Positions 15,879-25,309 of a stretch of DNA of 64,000 nt are shown here, piece after piece. The number at the start of each line of letters is the position of its first letter. Positions within the stretch are counted from its first letter, which is position 1. The notes beneath the pieces were generated by a model that saw only the letters and a program-made list of their open reading frames with translations, had not been told where the DNA came from and did no database searches. The position numbers and the translations under genes are program-made. Origin of the DNA: Algoriphagus hitonicola (GTDB lineage Bacteria; Bacteroidota; Bacteroidia; Cytophagales; Cyclobacteriaceae); NCBI RefSeq assembly GCF_900113375.1, contig NZ_FOPC01000008.1, forward strand, positions 124,001 to 188,000. Direction: 5' to 3'.

Positions 15879-17166
15879 AATCCACCAATCCCTCCAGCTT
15901 CATTCCCCGACTTCCTTTAATTAAAATCAAATAATCCTCCAGTTTGCTGTCCTGAAGCCAGTTTCGGAAAGAAAAAGGATCTGGGAAATACAGCGCTTTG
16001 GGAGCTTTTTCTACAGCCGAAACCATTAATTTTCCCGTAAGACAAATTTTATCAATCGGATACTCACTGACGATTTCCCCGATCTTGCGATGTTCTTCTT
16101 CGGCATGCTCACCTAACTCAAACATATCTCCCAAAATCACCATCTTATGCTTTTTCCCTTTCATTTCTCCAAAGGTTCGAATGGCTGCATCCATGCTCGA
16201 GGGGTTGGCGTTGTAAGCATCAAGAATGATCAAGTTGCTGCGCTTTTCGATCAATTGGGAGCGCATGTTTTCAGGTTTGTAACTGACAATTGCCTCGACC
16301 GCTTTTTCCAAATCCACACCAAAGTATTTACCAATCGTTAGCGCATTGGCGATATTCCCAAAATTATACGCGCCGATAAGTGAAGTCAAATGTTCACCCG
16401 TAACCTCTTCTACTGAAAACTTCACAAAGGGATCAGCGCCCAAAAAACGCACCTCGCAAAAATCTCCGGCTGCCGGATAAAGCACCGGGTTTTCGAAGCG
16501 CTTGATCATATTGGAGAGAATGGGGTCTTGGCTATTGATGAAAACGGTCCCTTTGTTTGCCCGCAGGTGCTGATAGAGTTCGGTTTTGGTTTTTAAAACG
16601 CCCTCGGGTCCGCCCATTCCTTCAAGATGTGCCTTGCCAATATTGGTAATGAAGCCGTGTGTGGGTTCGGCGATTTCGCAGAGTTCGGCAATGTCTCCCT
16701 GCTTATTGGCTCCCATTTCGATGATGGCAATCTGATGCTCTTTGTTGAGTTTGAGCAAGGTCAAAGGGACACCGATGTGATTATTGAGGTTACCCTCCGT
16801 GGCTAACGTATTAAATTTTTGGCTGAGAACTGCGTTCAATAACTCTTTTGATGTGGTTTTACCATTGGAACCGGTCAAGCCGATGATGGGGATATCAAAT
16901 TGATGCCGGTGATAATTAGCTAGCTTTTGCAAACAGGCTAAAGCACTTTCTCCAATAAAATACCGCTCGTCATCCTCTTCAAAAAAAGCAGCTTCATCCA
17001 CCACGACTGCCGAAGCACCCATTTCCAAGGCTTTAGCCGCAAATTCATTGGCGTTAAAATTGGGTCCTTTGAGTGCAAAAAATAGATTTCCCTTTTCGAT
17101 TTTTCGGGTATCGGTACTTACTCCGGTACTTTTGAGAAAGAGTTGATAGAGGATGGCGATGTTCAT
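15871..17166 (-). CDS. murF: UDP-N-acetylmuramoyl-tripeptide--D-alanyl-D-alanine ligase
   Basis: 431-residue Mur ligase that adds D-Ala-D-Ala to UDP-MurNAc-tripeptide, the last cytoplasmic step of the peptidoglycan precursor. The N-terminal domain has STDTRKIEKGNLFFALKG, the ATP-binding P-loop is GLTGSNGKTTSKELL (about 98-112), and the central motif reads IIEMGANKQGDIAEL. The C-terminal part includes ILDAYNANPSSMDAAIRTF and ILGDMFELGEHAEEEH. It stands alone here, outside a dcw cluster. Confidence 0.95.
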   Translation of the reverse strand: MNIAILYQLFLKSTGVSTDTRKIEKGNLFFALKGPNFNANEFAAKALEMGASAVVVDEAAFFEEDDERYFIGESALACLQKLANYHRHQFDIPIIGLTGSNGKTTSKELLNAVLSQKFNTLATEGNLNNHIGVPLTLLKLNKEHQIAIIEMGANKQGDIAELCEIAEPTHGFITNIGKAHLEGMGGPEGVLKTKTELYQHLRANKGTVFINSQDPILSNMIKRFENPVLYPAAGDFCEVRFLGADPFVKFSVEEVTGEHLTSLIGAYNFGNIANALTIGKYFGVDLEKAVEAIVSYKPENMRSQLIEKRSNLIILDAYNANPSSMDAAIRTFGEMKGKKHKMVILGDMFELGEHAEEEHRKIGEIVSEYPIDKICLTGKLMVSAVEKAPKALYFPDPFSFRNWLQDSKLEDYLILIKGSRGMKLEGLVDFI

Positions 17167-17232
17167 GATCGGAAATTTTCTTCAAAATAAATGATTCATC
17201 ACATCTTTAGGCAAAAGGCTACGTATTAAATT

Positions 17233-17240
17233 TAGCTTTG
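17233..17240 (+). promoter_or_regulatory. -7 element upstream of the FG-GAP protein
   Basis: TAGCTTTG fits TAnnTTTG 11 nt before the ATG at 17252. No clear -33 box is seen. Confidence 0.45.
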
Positions 17241-17251
17241 AGCTTTACACT

Positions 17252-19318
17252 ATGCGATTTCTTCTCTCCGCTTTTTTCTTTCTTTTGACCCAGTGGTCTT
17301 TTGGCCAGACTAATTTTAGCCTGCAAAACCTGCCGGTTTTTTCTCAAAATGAGGAAGAGTTGCCTTCGGCTTGGAGTGGGGGGATCAATAGCGCACAGAT
17401 TCAATTGATCGACTTAAATTTTGACGGGCAGGAAGAGTGGGTCATTTGGGATATCAATTCGCGCCAGCTTTCTGTATTTGAAAAAGAAGGAAATCAGTTT
17501 ATCCATCAACCCGAATGGACTTATTTTTTTCCAACTGACATCAGTGGATTTTTAGTCCTGGCTGACTATAATGCAGACGGATTGAAGGACCTGTTTACCT
17601 CGACGGCCAGAGGGATCAAAGCGTATAAAAATACATCATCGGATGGGAATATTTCCTTTGAGGTGGCGCGGGATTTCCTTCCGCTGGATAATGGATCCAA
17701 TATTCAGGCTAATAATTTGGACACGCCATTGATCCAAGATTTGGATGGAGATGGGGATCTGGATCTGGTTGTGTTTAATTTTGCCTCGGGGGATTATCTG
17801 GAGTTTTATGAAAATACTTCTGTGGATCGGACAGGCAATTTGGATATTGATGGATTTGCCTTTCCATTGACGCATTGGGGGAATTTTGAATTTTGTGATT
17901 GCGATGACATCTCTTTTGGACAGACTTGCTCAGGTTTGGAGCTGAGAATTGATCCATCGGAAAATCAAAAAATCCAACATGCAGGCGGGCATTCCATTCT
18001 CTACCGGGATTTTGATGGAGATGGAGTATCAGATCTGCTTTTGGGAAGGGATGAGTGTGATGTATTGTATTTTTTGTCCAATAAAGGAACATCGGCCGAG
18101 CCGCTTTTTGATGAATTTTCCAATGAAATTCCCGAATTGGGAGAATTACCCCGATTTCCGATTTTTCATAACCCTGCCTTTATCGATGAGCAGCTGATTA
18201 TCAGTTCCAATTCCAATGAAGCGGCACAAGTTTACGGAGTGGATTTTGCCAATTCCATTTTTTCGTTTGAGGGTTCGCTCAGCCCGATTTTGCAGAGTCA
18301 ACTTGTTGATCTGGGCGAGAATACACGACCCTTTTACCTGGGTAATCAAAATGGAGGAAGGCTCTTTGTCGGTGCCAATGTGACTCGTTCGGGAGAGGTT
18401 TTGGGTGAAATCGCCGTTTTTGACTTCCAGAATGGGATCGTAGAATTAAGTGAGCAGGATTTTTCGATTCGAGAGTGGAATCTGACCGAAATCCAGTATT
18501 TGGAATTTCAGGATCAGTCTGGAGTTTCTCGGCAATTGTTGACGGGAATTCGATTTGAGGGAAATATTCCGCAACAGCGGGTTTTTCAGAAGGAAAATAA
18601 TCAGTGGGAAGAGATCAACTTTTCAGGATTTGAACCGAATCGGGGTGATCATTTGACCTTTTTCGACTATCAAAATCAGGATCATTTGCTGGTAGCCGCC
18701 CAAAATGGAGGTTTGGACTTGTATGCCGTTGATTTTGAAAATTTGTCTGCGGAACTGATGGAGTTAGATTTTTTGGGCTTTCAGGATAACCCATCCAATC
18801 GAAATTTGAATGTGGCAGTGAATCCGCAACCTCAGCCCGGGCTCTATGTCGTCGATCAGCGAGGGATTTTGATCTATATCGAAAACTTCATGGAGCAGAC
18901 CCAGCGTGAGGAGGTTCAGGTTGCCATCCAAAATCAAAATTCCCCAACTCGACTGGGCAGAAATACCTGGATTACCTTGGTGCCGGATGTGTTGGGAGCA
19001 AACCCCGATTTGATACTGGGCACTCGTGCTGGAGGTTTGATTTACCTCAATGCAGAGGAAGGAACTGATCCCCTTTCGGAAGGCCTTCAATTGCTTCTCT
19101 ATCCCAATCCAACTACCGGACCCATCAAAGTTATTTCAAACCAATCGGGTCTGGGTAGAATTATCAATGCGATGGGAAAAGTGCTTTTAGATGAGATTTC
19201 TGTTCAGGCTGGACAAGAAATCGAAATCCAATCCGGTATTTACACTCCGGGCCTTTATATTTTCCAACTCGAAACTGCCAATCGACGGCAGGTTTCAAAG
19301 AAGTTTTGGGTGAGGTGA
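17252..19318 (+). CDS. Secreted FG-GAP/VCBS repeat protein with T9SS sorting domain
   Basis: 688 residues with a signal peptide (FLLSAFFFLLTQWSFGQ). At least four FG-GAP/VCBS calcium-binding repeats are visible: LIDLNFDGQEEWVIWD, LADYNADGLKDLFTST, IQDLDGDGDLDLVVFN and YRDFDGDGVSDLLLGR. They form part of a beta propeller. A central cysteine-rich stretch (FEFCDCDDISFGQTC) is unusual. The last 80 residues are a type IX secretion signal (LLLYPNPTTGPIKVIS ... GLYIFQLETANRRQVSKKFWVR). Likely surface-exposed or released; no enzymatic motif seen. Confidence 0.85.
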   Translation: MRFLLSAFFFLLTQWSFGQTNFSLQNLPVFSQNEEELPSAWSGGINSAQIQLIDLNFDGQEEWVIWDINSRQLSVFEKEGNQFIHQPEWTYFFPTDISGFLVLADYNADGLKDLFTSTARGIKAYKNTSSDGNISFEVARDFLPLDNGSNIQANNLDTPLIQDLDGDGDLDLVVFNFASGDYLEFYENTSVDRTGNLDIDGFAFPLTHWGNFEFCDCDDISFGQTCSGLELRIDPSENQKIQHAGGHSILYRDFDGDGVSDLLLGRDECDVLYFLSNKGTSAEPLFDEFSNEIPELGELPRFPIFHNPAFIDEQLIISSNSNEAAQVYGVDFANSIFSFEGSLSPILQSQLVDLGENTRPFYLGNQNGGRLFVGANVTRSGEVLGEIAVFDFQNGIVELSEQDFSIREWNLTEIQYLEFQDQSGVSRQLLTGIRFEGNIPQQRVFQKENNQWEEINFSGFEPNRGDHLTFFDYQNQDHLLVAAQNGGLDLYAVDFENLSAELMELDFLGFQDNPSNRNLNVAVNPQPQPGLYVVDQRGILIYIENFMEQTQREEVQVAIQNQNSPTRLGRNTWITLVPDVLGANPDLILGTRAGGLIYLNAEEGTDPLSEGLQLLLYPNPTTGPIKVISNQSGLGRIINAMGKVLLDEISVQAGQEIEIQSGIYTPGLYIFQLETANRRQVSKKFWVR

Positions 19319-19383
19319 GTAAAATGATTTTGTTTGGATTGTGGAAAAATCCTAGCTTTCCCCTACAGAATAAACACCAACTT

Positions 19384-21087
19384 ATGAGAAATACTTACTT
19401 CCTAGCCTTATTGGCTTTTATCGGGTTCTCCTGTAGCTCAGGCCCTGAAAATCCAGCAGACCAAGTTTTTATCAATGGCATCATCTACACCGTCGATGAA
19501 TCCAATCCAAAAGTGGAGGCCGTCGCCGTTAAGGATGGCATGATTCAAGCCGTGGGAACGACTGCCGAAATCCAAGAATGGGCGGGAGAAACTACCGAAG
19601 TCATTGATCTCGAAGGCAAAACCATGACACCCGGCTTGATCGAATCTCATGCGCACCTGATGGGAATCGGCTATAATAAACTTGAGCTTGATCTCATGTA
19701 CGTGAAAACCTACGATGAATTGGTCGAAAAAGTAGCCGAAGCCGTGGAAAAAGCCCAGCCAGGCGACTGGATTACGGGCAGGGGCTGGCATCAGGATAAA
19801 TGGATCGAAAAGCCCGAGAAAATGGTCAAAGGCTTTCAAACCAATGAAAAGCTTAATGAAGTCTCCAAAGACAATCCGGTATTTCTCCGTCATGCTTCAG
19901 GACATGCCTCTTTCGCTAATGCAAAGGCTTTAGAGATGGCGGGGATTGCAAATTTGAGTGGAGAGCGCCCCGGAGAGGTAGAGGGCGGAGAGATTATTTT
20001 GGATGATTTGGGAAATCCAACCGGTGTATTGACCGAAAGAGCTTCCAATTTAGTCGCTAGATTGGTTCCCGAAGAGACCCCCGAACGGGCAGAAGAAGCC
20101 TTGACTTTGGCCTTGCAGGAATTGGTGGAAAAAGGGATCACTTCTTTTCACGATGCAGGTTCGGGTCAGGATGTGATTGATTTGGTGGAGAAATTCAAAA
20201 ACGAAGGCAAACTCACCGTTCGTCAATACATCATGCTCACAGGTCGTCAGCCCGAGCTCTTGGAGGAGTGGTATCAAAAAGGACCGATGATCGACACGGC
20301 TGATCATTTGCTGACGGTTCGATCCATCAAATTGAATTGTGACGGCGCCTTAGGTCCAAGAGGTGCATGGTTGCTGGAAGATTATTATGATCGTCCGGGG
20401 CACAGAGGCCATGAGACTTTGCCGATGTCTGTGGTGACAGAAGTTTCCGAGAAAGCGCTGCCTTTAGGGTTTCAGGTTTGTTCCCACGCTATCGGAGATC
20501 GCGCCAATCAGGAGATTTTGGATCGCTACGAGGCCGCATTTGCTAAAAATCCAGAAGCAACCGATCATCGTTTTCGGATCGAACATGCCCAGCACATTCA
20601 TCCCGATGACATTCCCCGATTTGGAGAAATGGGCGTGATCGCCGCCATGCAGGCGATTCACTTGAGTTCGGACCGTCCTTGGGCGATTGATCGCTTGGGC
20701 GAAAAGCGAATCATTGACGGGGCTTATGTTTGGCAGAAGCTGATGAAATCCGGTGCGGTAGTGACCAACGGAACAGATGCACCCGTAGAGCCGGTGGATC
20801 CGATTCCTTCTTTTTATGCTTCGGTGACCCGAAAAACGCTGGAAGGAACTCCCGAAAACGGCTACGAAGCCGATCAAAAAATGACTCGGGAAGAAGCCTT
20901 GAAATCCTATACTTTGGATGGAGCTTATGCCGAGTTTGAGGAAGATTTCAAAGGCTCGATTGAAGTAGGCAAGGCGGCTGATTTCACCGTTTTTGATCAA
21001 AATATCATGGAAGTTCCCGAAGAGGAGATACTGAAGACGAAAGTAGCCATGACTGTGATGGGGGGAAAAGTTGTATTTAAAAGATAA
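19384..21087 (+). CDS. Amidohydrolase family lipoprotein (YtcJ-like)
   Basis: 567 residues from the ATG at 19384. That start is favoured because a lipoprotein signal (YFLALLAFIGFSC) follows at once; the frame remains open 78 bp further upstream into the previous gene. The metal-dependent hydrolase domain has ESHAHLMG (HxH), a long insertion with FLRHASGHASFANAKALEMAGI, the metal-binding VCSHAIGDRANQEILD and NGTDAPVEPVDPIPSFYASV. It resembles the YtcJ-like amidohydrolase_3 group, whose substrates are mostly unknown. Periplasmic membrane anchoring is inferred. A decayed copy of its 3' end lies beyond HigBA at 21893. Confidence 0.9.
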   Translation: MRNTYFLALLAFIGFSCSSGPENPADQVFINGIIYTVDESNPKVEAVAVKDGMIQAVGTTAEIQEWAGETTEVIDLEGKTMTPGLIESHAHLMGIGYNKLELDLMYVKTYDELVEKVAEAVEKAQPGDWITGRGWHQDKWIEKPEKMVKGFQTNEKLNEVSKDNPVFLRHASGHASFANAKALEMAGIANLSGERPGEVEGGEIILDDLGNPTGVLTERASNLVARLVPEETPERAEEALTLALQELVEKGITSFHDAGSGQDVIDLVEKFKNEGKLTVRQYIMLTGRQPELLEEWYQKGPMIDTADHLLTVRSIKLNCDGALGPRGAWLLEDYYDRPGHRGHETLPMSVVTEVSEKALPLGFQVCSHAIGDRANQEILDRYEAAFAKNPEATDHRFRIEHAQHIHPDDIPRFGEMGVIAAMQAIHLSSDRPWAIDRLGEKRIIDGAYVWQKLMKSGAVVTNGTDAPVEPVDPIPSFYASVTRKTLEGTPENGYEADQKMTREEALKSYTLDGAYAEFEEDFKGSIEVGKAADFTVFDQNIMEVPEEEILKTKVAMTVMGGKVVFKR

Positions 21088-21120
21088 TAATTAAGACCTT
21101 TCGAGGTTAGTTAAATTTTA

Positions 21121-21150
21121 AAAAGTTCCCTTTATGGGAACTTTTCTTTT
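21121..21150 (+). terminator. Terminator after the amidohydrolase gene
   Basis: AAAAGTTCCC-tttat-GGGAACTTTT, a perfect 10-bp stem followed by CTTTT. It ends just before the -7 element of the next operon. Confidence 0.85.
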
Positions 21151-21157
21151 ATATTTG
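21150..21157 (+). promoter_or_regulatory. -7 element of higBA
   Basis: TATATTTG matches TAnnTTTG 13 nt before the GTG start of the toxin gene and abuts the preceding terminator. The -33 region falls in the hairpin, with no TTG. Confidence 0.5.
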
Positions 21158-21170
21158 AATTTAGAAACAT

Positions 21171-21464
21171 GTGAGAATAATTGCAAAACGGACCTTGCGG
21201 GAATTTTGGGAAAAACATTCCGATTCTGAACAACAGCTAAAAGCCTGGTATCGAGAAGCTGAAAAGTCTCAATGGAGTATTACCCACGATCTAAAAAGAG
21301 CGTATCCAAACGCCAGTTTATTGGGAGAAAATAGAGTAGTATTCAATATTAAGGGGAATCACTACCGATTGATTGTAAAAATCAATTTTGAATTTCAGTT
21401 ATGTTGGATTCGCTTTATAGGAACTCACGCCGAGTATGACAAAATCAACGTAAATACGATCTAA
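21171..21464 (+). CDS. higB: HigB-family toxin
   Basis: 97-residue RelE-fold toxin of the HigB mRNA-interferase group, recognised from IIAKRTLREFWEKHSDSEQQLKAWYREAEK, RVVFNIKGNHYRLIVKI and the terminal WIRFIGTHAEYDKIN. The toxins cut mRNA on the ribosome. Translation must start at GTG (21171), because the ATG two bases before it leads straight to a stop. The antitoxin gene begins 1 bp after its stop, the toxin-first order typical of higBA. Confidence 0.9.
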   Translation: MRIIAKRTLREFWEKHSDSEQQLKAWYREAEKSQWSITHDLKRAYPNASLLGENRVVFNIKGNHYRLIVKINFEFQLCWIRFIGTHAEYDKINVNTI

Positions 21465-21465
21465 T

Positions 21466-21822
21466 ATGAATATCAAGCCTATCAAAACTGAAACAGATTA
21501 TCAAAAAGCACTGATTCGCCTTGAAGAGATTTTTGATGCTCAAAAGGGGAGCAAGAAAGGGGACGAATTGGAAATACTTTCTATTCTAATCGATCAATAT
21601 GAAAAAGAAAATTTCCCGATTGACCTACCCGATCCTATCGAAGCGATCAAGTTTCGAATGGAGCAGATGGATCTCAGAAATAAAGATCTTGCTGAGGTGG
21701 TAGGAAATAAAAGTCGGGTAAGTGAAGTGTTGAATAGAAAAAGAAAACTTTCGCTGGATATGATCCGAAAACTGAACACCTATCTTCGAATTCCTACAGA
21801 GGTATTGGTTCAGGAATATTGA
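21466..21822 (+). CDS. higA: HigA-family antitoxin (XRE)
   Basis: 118 residues. The N-terminal half (IKTETDYQKALIRLEEIFDAQKG) is typical of HigA antitoxins. The C-terminal part holds an XRE helix-turn-helix, FRMEQMDLRNKDLAEVVGNKSRVSEVLNRKRKLS, that would bind the operator, followed by LNTYLRIPTEVLVQEY. It neutralises the preceding toxin and represses its own promoter in studied systems. Confidence 0.9.
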   Translation: MNIKPIKTETDYQKALIRLEEIFDAQKGSKKGDELEILSILIDQYEKENFPIDLPDPIEAIKFRMEQMDLRNKDLAEVVGNKSRVSEVLNRKRKLSLDMIRKLNTYLRIPTEVLVQEY

Positions 21823-21892
21823 TCCCATGATTTATTTGATTTTTTGTTTAGGCTTACTTTTTCAAATTCAAGAACAGTACAGCAATACACCA

Positions 21893-21968
21893 CCTGAAGA
21901 TGAAATACTAAAAACCCAATTTGCTATGATAGTGGTGGGGGAAAAGTGGTGTTTAAGAAGTATTCGGT
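21893..21968 (+). pseudogene. Relic of an amidohydrolase C-terminus
   Basis: The translated stretch PEDEILKTQFAMIVVG, continued after a one-base shift as GGKVVFKK, matches the last 25 residues of the intact amidohydrolase (PEEEILKTKVAMTVMGGKVVFKR). The frameshift is one missing G in the G-run (5 instead of 6). An open frame beginning at 21827 runs into it, but nothing upstream resembles the enzyme. It is a decayed 3' end of a second amidohydrolase copy. Confidence 0.75.
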
Positions 21969-22002
21969 AGAAACCTGAATGCTTATATCTAAGTTAGACT
22001 TT

Positions 22003-22031
22003 CCAGGTTTTGAAAACCTGGAAGGTTTTTT
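22003..22031 (+). terminator. Palindromic terminator downstream of higBA
   Basis: CCAGGTTTT-g-AAAACCTGG is a perfect 9-bp palindrome followed by AAGG and seven T. It is the first terminator-like signal after higA. Confidence 0.65.
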
Positions 22032-22311
22032 TGATGTATTTGCCAACTATCGAACTTGCTAAAATTCAATATTCCTCTGAAGAAGCTAGTCTTAATTAGG
22101 TTTGGAAAATTGATTAGTGGTTTCTCAGAAACTTCAAAAATCTGCTCACTTGGGGTGGACATAGTTGAATTGTGAACCTTTACTTTTGCCCTTCACTCAG
22201 GTTGGGATATCAAAAAACCAATTTTTTATTAAATCCTGATTGAAACCCCGTCCAAAACAAATCCCATTAGATTTTTCCCTATTTTCACTCTTCTAATAAA
22301 AAACCAATTTC
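22032..22311. other. Intergenic region upstream of the S9 peptidase
   Basis: A/T-rich with no usable reading frame. TACTTTTG at 22181-22188 fits the -7 consensus and may drive the S9 peptidase, with an untranslated leader of about 120 nt. No -33 box is clear. Confidence 0.35.
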
Positions 22312-25239
22312 ATGAGAAAAACACTACAACTCTTTTTGGGCATGATGCTGATTGCTTTTATCGCACAGGCTCAGGACACCAAACCCATCGCCTGGCAGGA
22401 TATTGCCACTTGGAAATACATGCCCGGACAGGCATTTCGACTCTCTCCCGACGGTCAGTGGCAAGCATTTGGCCTCGTTCAGACCGAAGGTGACGCTGAG
22501 ATCATCCTCCAGAAAGTTGGGGATGAATCCTCCAAAAAAACCTTTAAAATCGGTTCGACCAACTACCCCTCCATGCAATTTAGCGAGGATGGAAAGTGGT
22601 TTGTTTATACCGAGTACCCAACTTTCTCTGAAAAAAAGGCCAATGAAAAAAACAAAGGCAAGGCTTTGAAGAACAAGGCGATTCTGATCAAGTTGGGAAC
22701 CGAAGACAAAAAGGAATTCGAGGGTGTATCCAATTACGCTTTCAACGGAGAAGCTTCCAGTGTCTTGGCCATTAACCTATCCAAAGAGGGGAATGGTGAT
22801 GCCCGAGGCTCAGATTTGCTGATGTATCATCTAGCAACGGAAAAAGCCCAGAACATCGGCAATGTCGCTGATTTTTCTTTCAACAAAGCGGGAAGTTACC
22901 TCGCCTACACCGTCGATGCGGCCAATCAGTCCGGAAATGGGCTTTATCTGATGAATGTGACCGGCAATAGCATGCAGATTCTGGACTCGGACAAGGCTTC
23001 TTACCGTTCACTTAACTGGACGGAAAAAGGTGAGGCTTTTGCTGCCTTGAAACTAGTTAAAGACAAAAAATACAAGCAGGATAAGGGGCAGGTCATCGGG
23101 GTGAAAAACCTCACTCCTCCGCAGGTCACCGTTTACAATCCTGAAAAAGATTCGGTCAATTTTGATCAGGAATTTACCATTTCTCCTAATAGAACTCCGA
23201 TGTGGTCGGAGGATTTGACTCGATTGTTTTATGGAATTCACCCCTTGGTTTTAGCGGAAAAAGAGGAAGCCAAAAAGGAAGTGGATCAGGACTCTGTTAA
23301 ACAGACTGAAGCGGAAGCCATGAAAAAAATCATGGCCGACACCACGATCAAATCCATTTCAGATTTGCAAAAAGCGATCGCCAAATTGGATTCTGGGAAG
23401 GTGAAAGATAAAAAAGACGATGAGGCCGACACACCGGATATGACGATCTGGCACTGGAATGATAGTCGTCTGCAGTCTCGACAGCAGGTCATGCAAAACC
23501 AGGATAAAAACTACAGTTTCTGGGCGATGTACGATGTCAATGCAGCGAAACATATTCAACTCCAGGATAGCAGCATGCGGGAATTGAATATCTTGGACAA
23601 GGAACGCTATGCATTGGGTTCAGACCTGCAAGCCTATGAATTGGATGGAAATCTGAATGGGCAAAGCTATCGGGATTTTTACATCGTGGACCTGAAAACT
23701 GGAGAAAAGAAGGAGCTTTTCACCAACTTTTATCTGCCAAATTATTCCTCTTTCCCGCGGGAATCTCCCGATGGCACCAAGTTGATTTATGGCCTCGATG
23801 GGCATTACTACATCTATGACATTCTTACCGCTCAAAGCCGAAATATCACCGAAGGCATGCCCGTTTCCTTCGTCAATGTAGAAGACGATCACAATATCGA
23901 AAAACCGCTCTATGGCGCTTTGGGCTGGAGTTCGGATAGCAAATACGTACTCATCCGGGACGGTTGGGATATTTGGCAAATTCCTGTTACCGAATCCAAA
24001 GAAACCCCCGTCAACCTTACTGTCAATGGCAAAACGGATCAGATTCGCTATCAATACCGATTTACCTTAGACCCGGAGGAGAAGGGAATTGACTTAAGTA
24101 AGCCTGCTTTCATCCGCATGTATGGCGAATGGACCAAGAAAAGCGGAATCGCTAAACTCACTCCGGAGCGGAGAGGAGGAATGAATCCAGGTGCTGAGGT
24201 TTTGATTTGGGAAGATGCCAATGTGGGTAATCTCTCCAAAGCTAAGAATGCGGAGACTTATTATTTTTCCAAAGAAAAATTCAATGAACCCACCCAAATC
24301 TACTTAACAGATGCTTCCTTAACTAACCCGACACAGGCGACAGAAAATGCGCCGGATGCTGGAAAATACGCTTGGTCAGCCGGAACCATGCTCGTGGATT
24401 ATGTTTCCGACAAGGGCGACAAACTTCAAGGCACGCTCTTTTTGCCTGCAGGCTATGAAGAAGGGAAAAAATATCCCACAGTAGTTTACTATTACGAAAA
24501 ACTCTCCCAAACCCGCCACAATTGGTCCAATCCAGGCTATGGAGGCACAGGCTGGAATCCCGGCGTTTATACTTCCAATGGCTTTGCGGTCTTTATTCCG
24601 GATATCGTTTACAAGCTGGACGATCCGGGAATGTCGGCCGTTTGGTGTGTGATTCCTGCCGTGAAGGAAGCGATCAAAACCGGGGTGATTGACGAAGACA
24701 ATATCGGTATTCACGGTCACTCTTGGGGCGGTTACCAAACTTCCTTCCTGATCACGCAAACGGATATGTTTAAGGCTGCCGCCGCAGGCGCGCCACTGAC
24801 TAATATGATTTCCATGTACGATTTGATCTATTGGAATTCAGGTGGGGGAAATATGTCCATCTTTGAAGCTTCACAGGGGAGATTCCGAGGAGCACCTTGG
24901 GAAAACTGGGAAGCCTATGAGCGAAACAGCCCGGTTTATCACGTGAAAAATGTCAAAACTCCGCTTTTGCTGCTCCACAATGACAAGGACGGTGCCGTGG
25001 ACTTCACTCAGGGAATTGAATATTATTCCGCTCTCCGTCGCTTGAAAAAACCGGTGGTGATGATGCAGTACAAAGGCGAAAATCATGGACTCAGCAAGCT
25101 GGAAAACCGAAAAGACTACAGTGTGCGGATGATGGAATTTTTCGACCATCATCTGAAAGGCGAGGCTGCTCCTGACTGGTGGAAAAGCGGGGTGAATTTA
25201 TTGGACTTGGATGAGCACCTGAAGGAAAGAGCTTTTTGA
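22312..25239 (+). CDS. S9-family serine peptidase (prolyl oligopeptidase type), secreted
   Basis: 975 residues with a signal peptide (LQLFLGMMLIAFIAQAQ). A long N-terminal beta-propeller region contains WD40-like PD40 strands such as LSPDGQWQAFGLV and SPDGTKLIYGLDG. The C-terminal alpha/beta-hydrolase domain has the nucleophile in IHGHSWGGYQTSFL (Ser804), an Asp in LLLHNDKDGAVDF (891/893) and His925 in GENHGLS. It is longer than typical S9 peptidases (about 700-800) because of a charged insertion near 330-390 rich in Lys/Glu. Probably periplasmic and degrading peptides. A paralogue starts at 63065. Confidence 0.92.
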   Translation: MRKTLQLFLGMMLIAFIAQAQDTKPIAWQDIATWKYMPGQAFRLSPDGQWQAFGLVQTEGDAEIILQKVGDESSKKTFKIGSTNYPSMQFSEDGKWFVYTEYPTFSEKKANEKNKGKALKNKAILIKLGTEDKKEFEGVSNYAFNGEASSVLAINLSKEGNGDARGSDLLMYHLATEKAQNIGNVADFSFNKAGSYLAYTVDAANQSGNGLYLMNVTGNSMQILDSDKASYRSLNWTEKGEAFAALKLVKDKKYKQDKGQVIGVKNLTPPQVTVYNPEKDSVNFDQEFTISPNRTPMWSEDLTRLFYGIHPLVLAEKEEAKKEVDQDSVKQTEAEAMKKIMADTTIKSISDLQKAIAKLDSGKVKDKKDDEADTPDMTIWHWNDSRLQSRQQVMQNQDKNYSFWAMYDVNAAKHIQLQDSSMRELNILDKERYALGSDLQAYELDGNLNGQSYRDFYIVDLKTGEKKELFTNFYLPNYSSFPRESPDGTKLIYGLDGHYYIYDILTAQSRNITEGMPVSFVNVEDDHNIEKPLYGALGWSSDSKYVLIRDGWDIWQIPVTESKETPVNLTVNGKTDQIRYQYRFTLDPEEKGIDLSKPAFIRMYGEWTKKSGIAKLTPERRGGMNPGAEVLIWEDANVGNLSKAKNAETYYFSKEKFNEPTQIYLTDASLTNPTQATENAPDAGKYAWSAGTMLVDYVSDKGDKLQGTLFLPAGYEEGKKYPTVVYYYEKLSQTRHNWSNPGYGGTGWNPGVYTSNGFAVFIPDIVYKLDDPGMSAVWCVIPAVKEAIKTGVIDEDNIGIHGHSWGGYQTSFLITQTDMFKAAAAGAPLTNMISMYDLIYWNSGGGNMSIFEASQGRFRGAPWENWEAYERNSPVYHVKNVKTPLLLLHNDKDGAVDFTQGIEYYSALRRLKKPVVMMQYKGENHGLSKLENRKDYSVRMMEFFDHHLKGEAAPDWWKSGVNLLDLDEHLKERAF

Positions 25240-25272
25240 CAGATACTAGATACTATAAACAAGAAGCAAGAA

Positions 25273-25303
25273 AAATCCCCCGGTGTTGTGCGTCGGGGGA
25301 TTT
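25273..25303. terminator. Bidirectional terminator between convergent genes
   Basis: AAATCCCCCG / CGGGGGATTT, a perfect 10-bp stem with an 11-nt loop and A/T-rich flanks. It lies between the S9 peptidase (plus) and the small-protein pair (minus). Confidence 0.85.
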
Positions 25304-25309
25304 CTGAGT

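Noticed and set aside
20464..21000. 178-codon open frame antisense to the amidohydrolase gene
   Set aside because: Fully overlapped by a conserved enzyme and rich in unusual His/Phe composition; a shadow.
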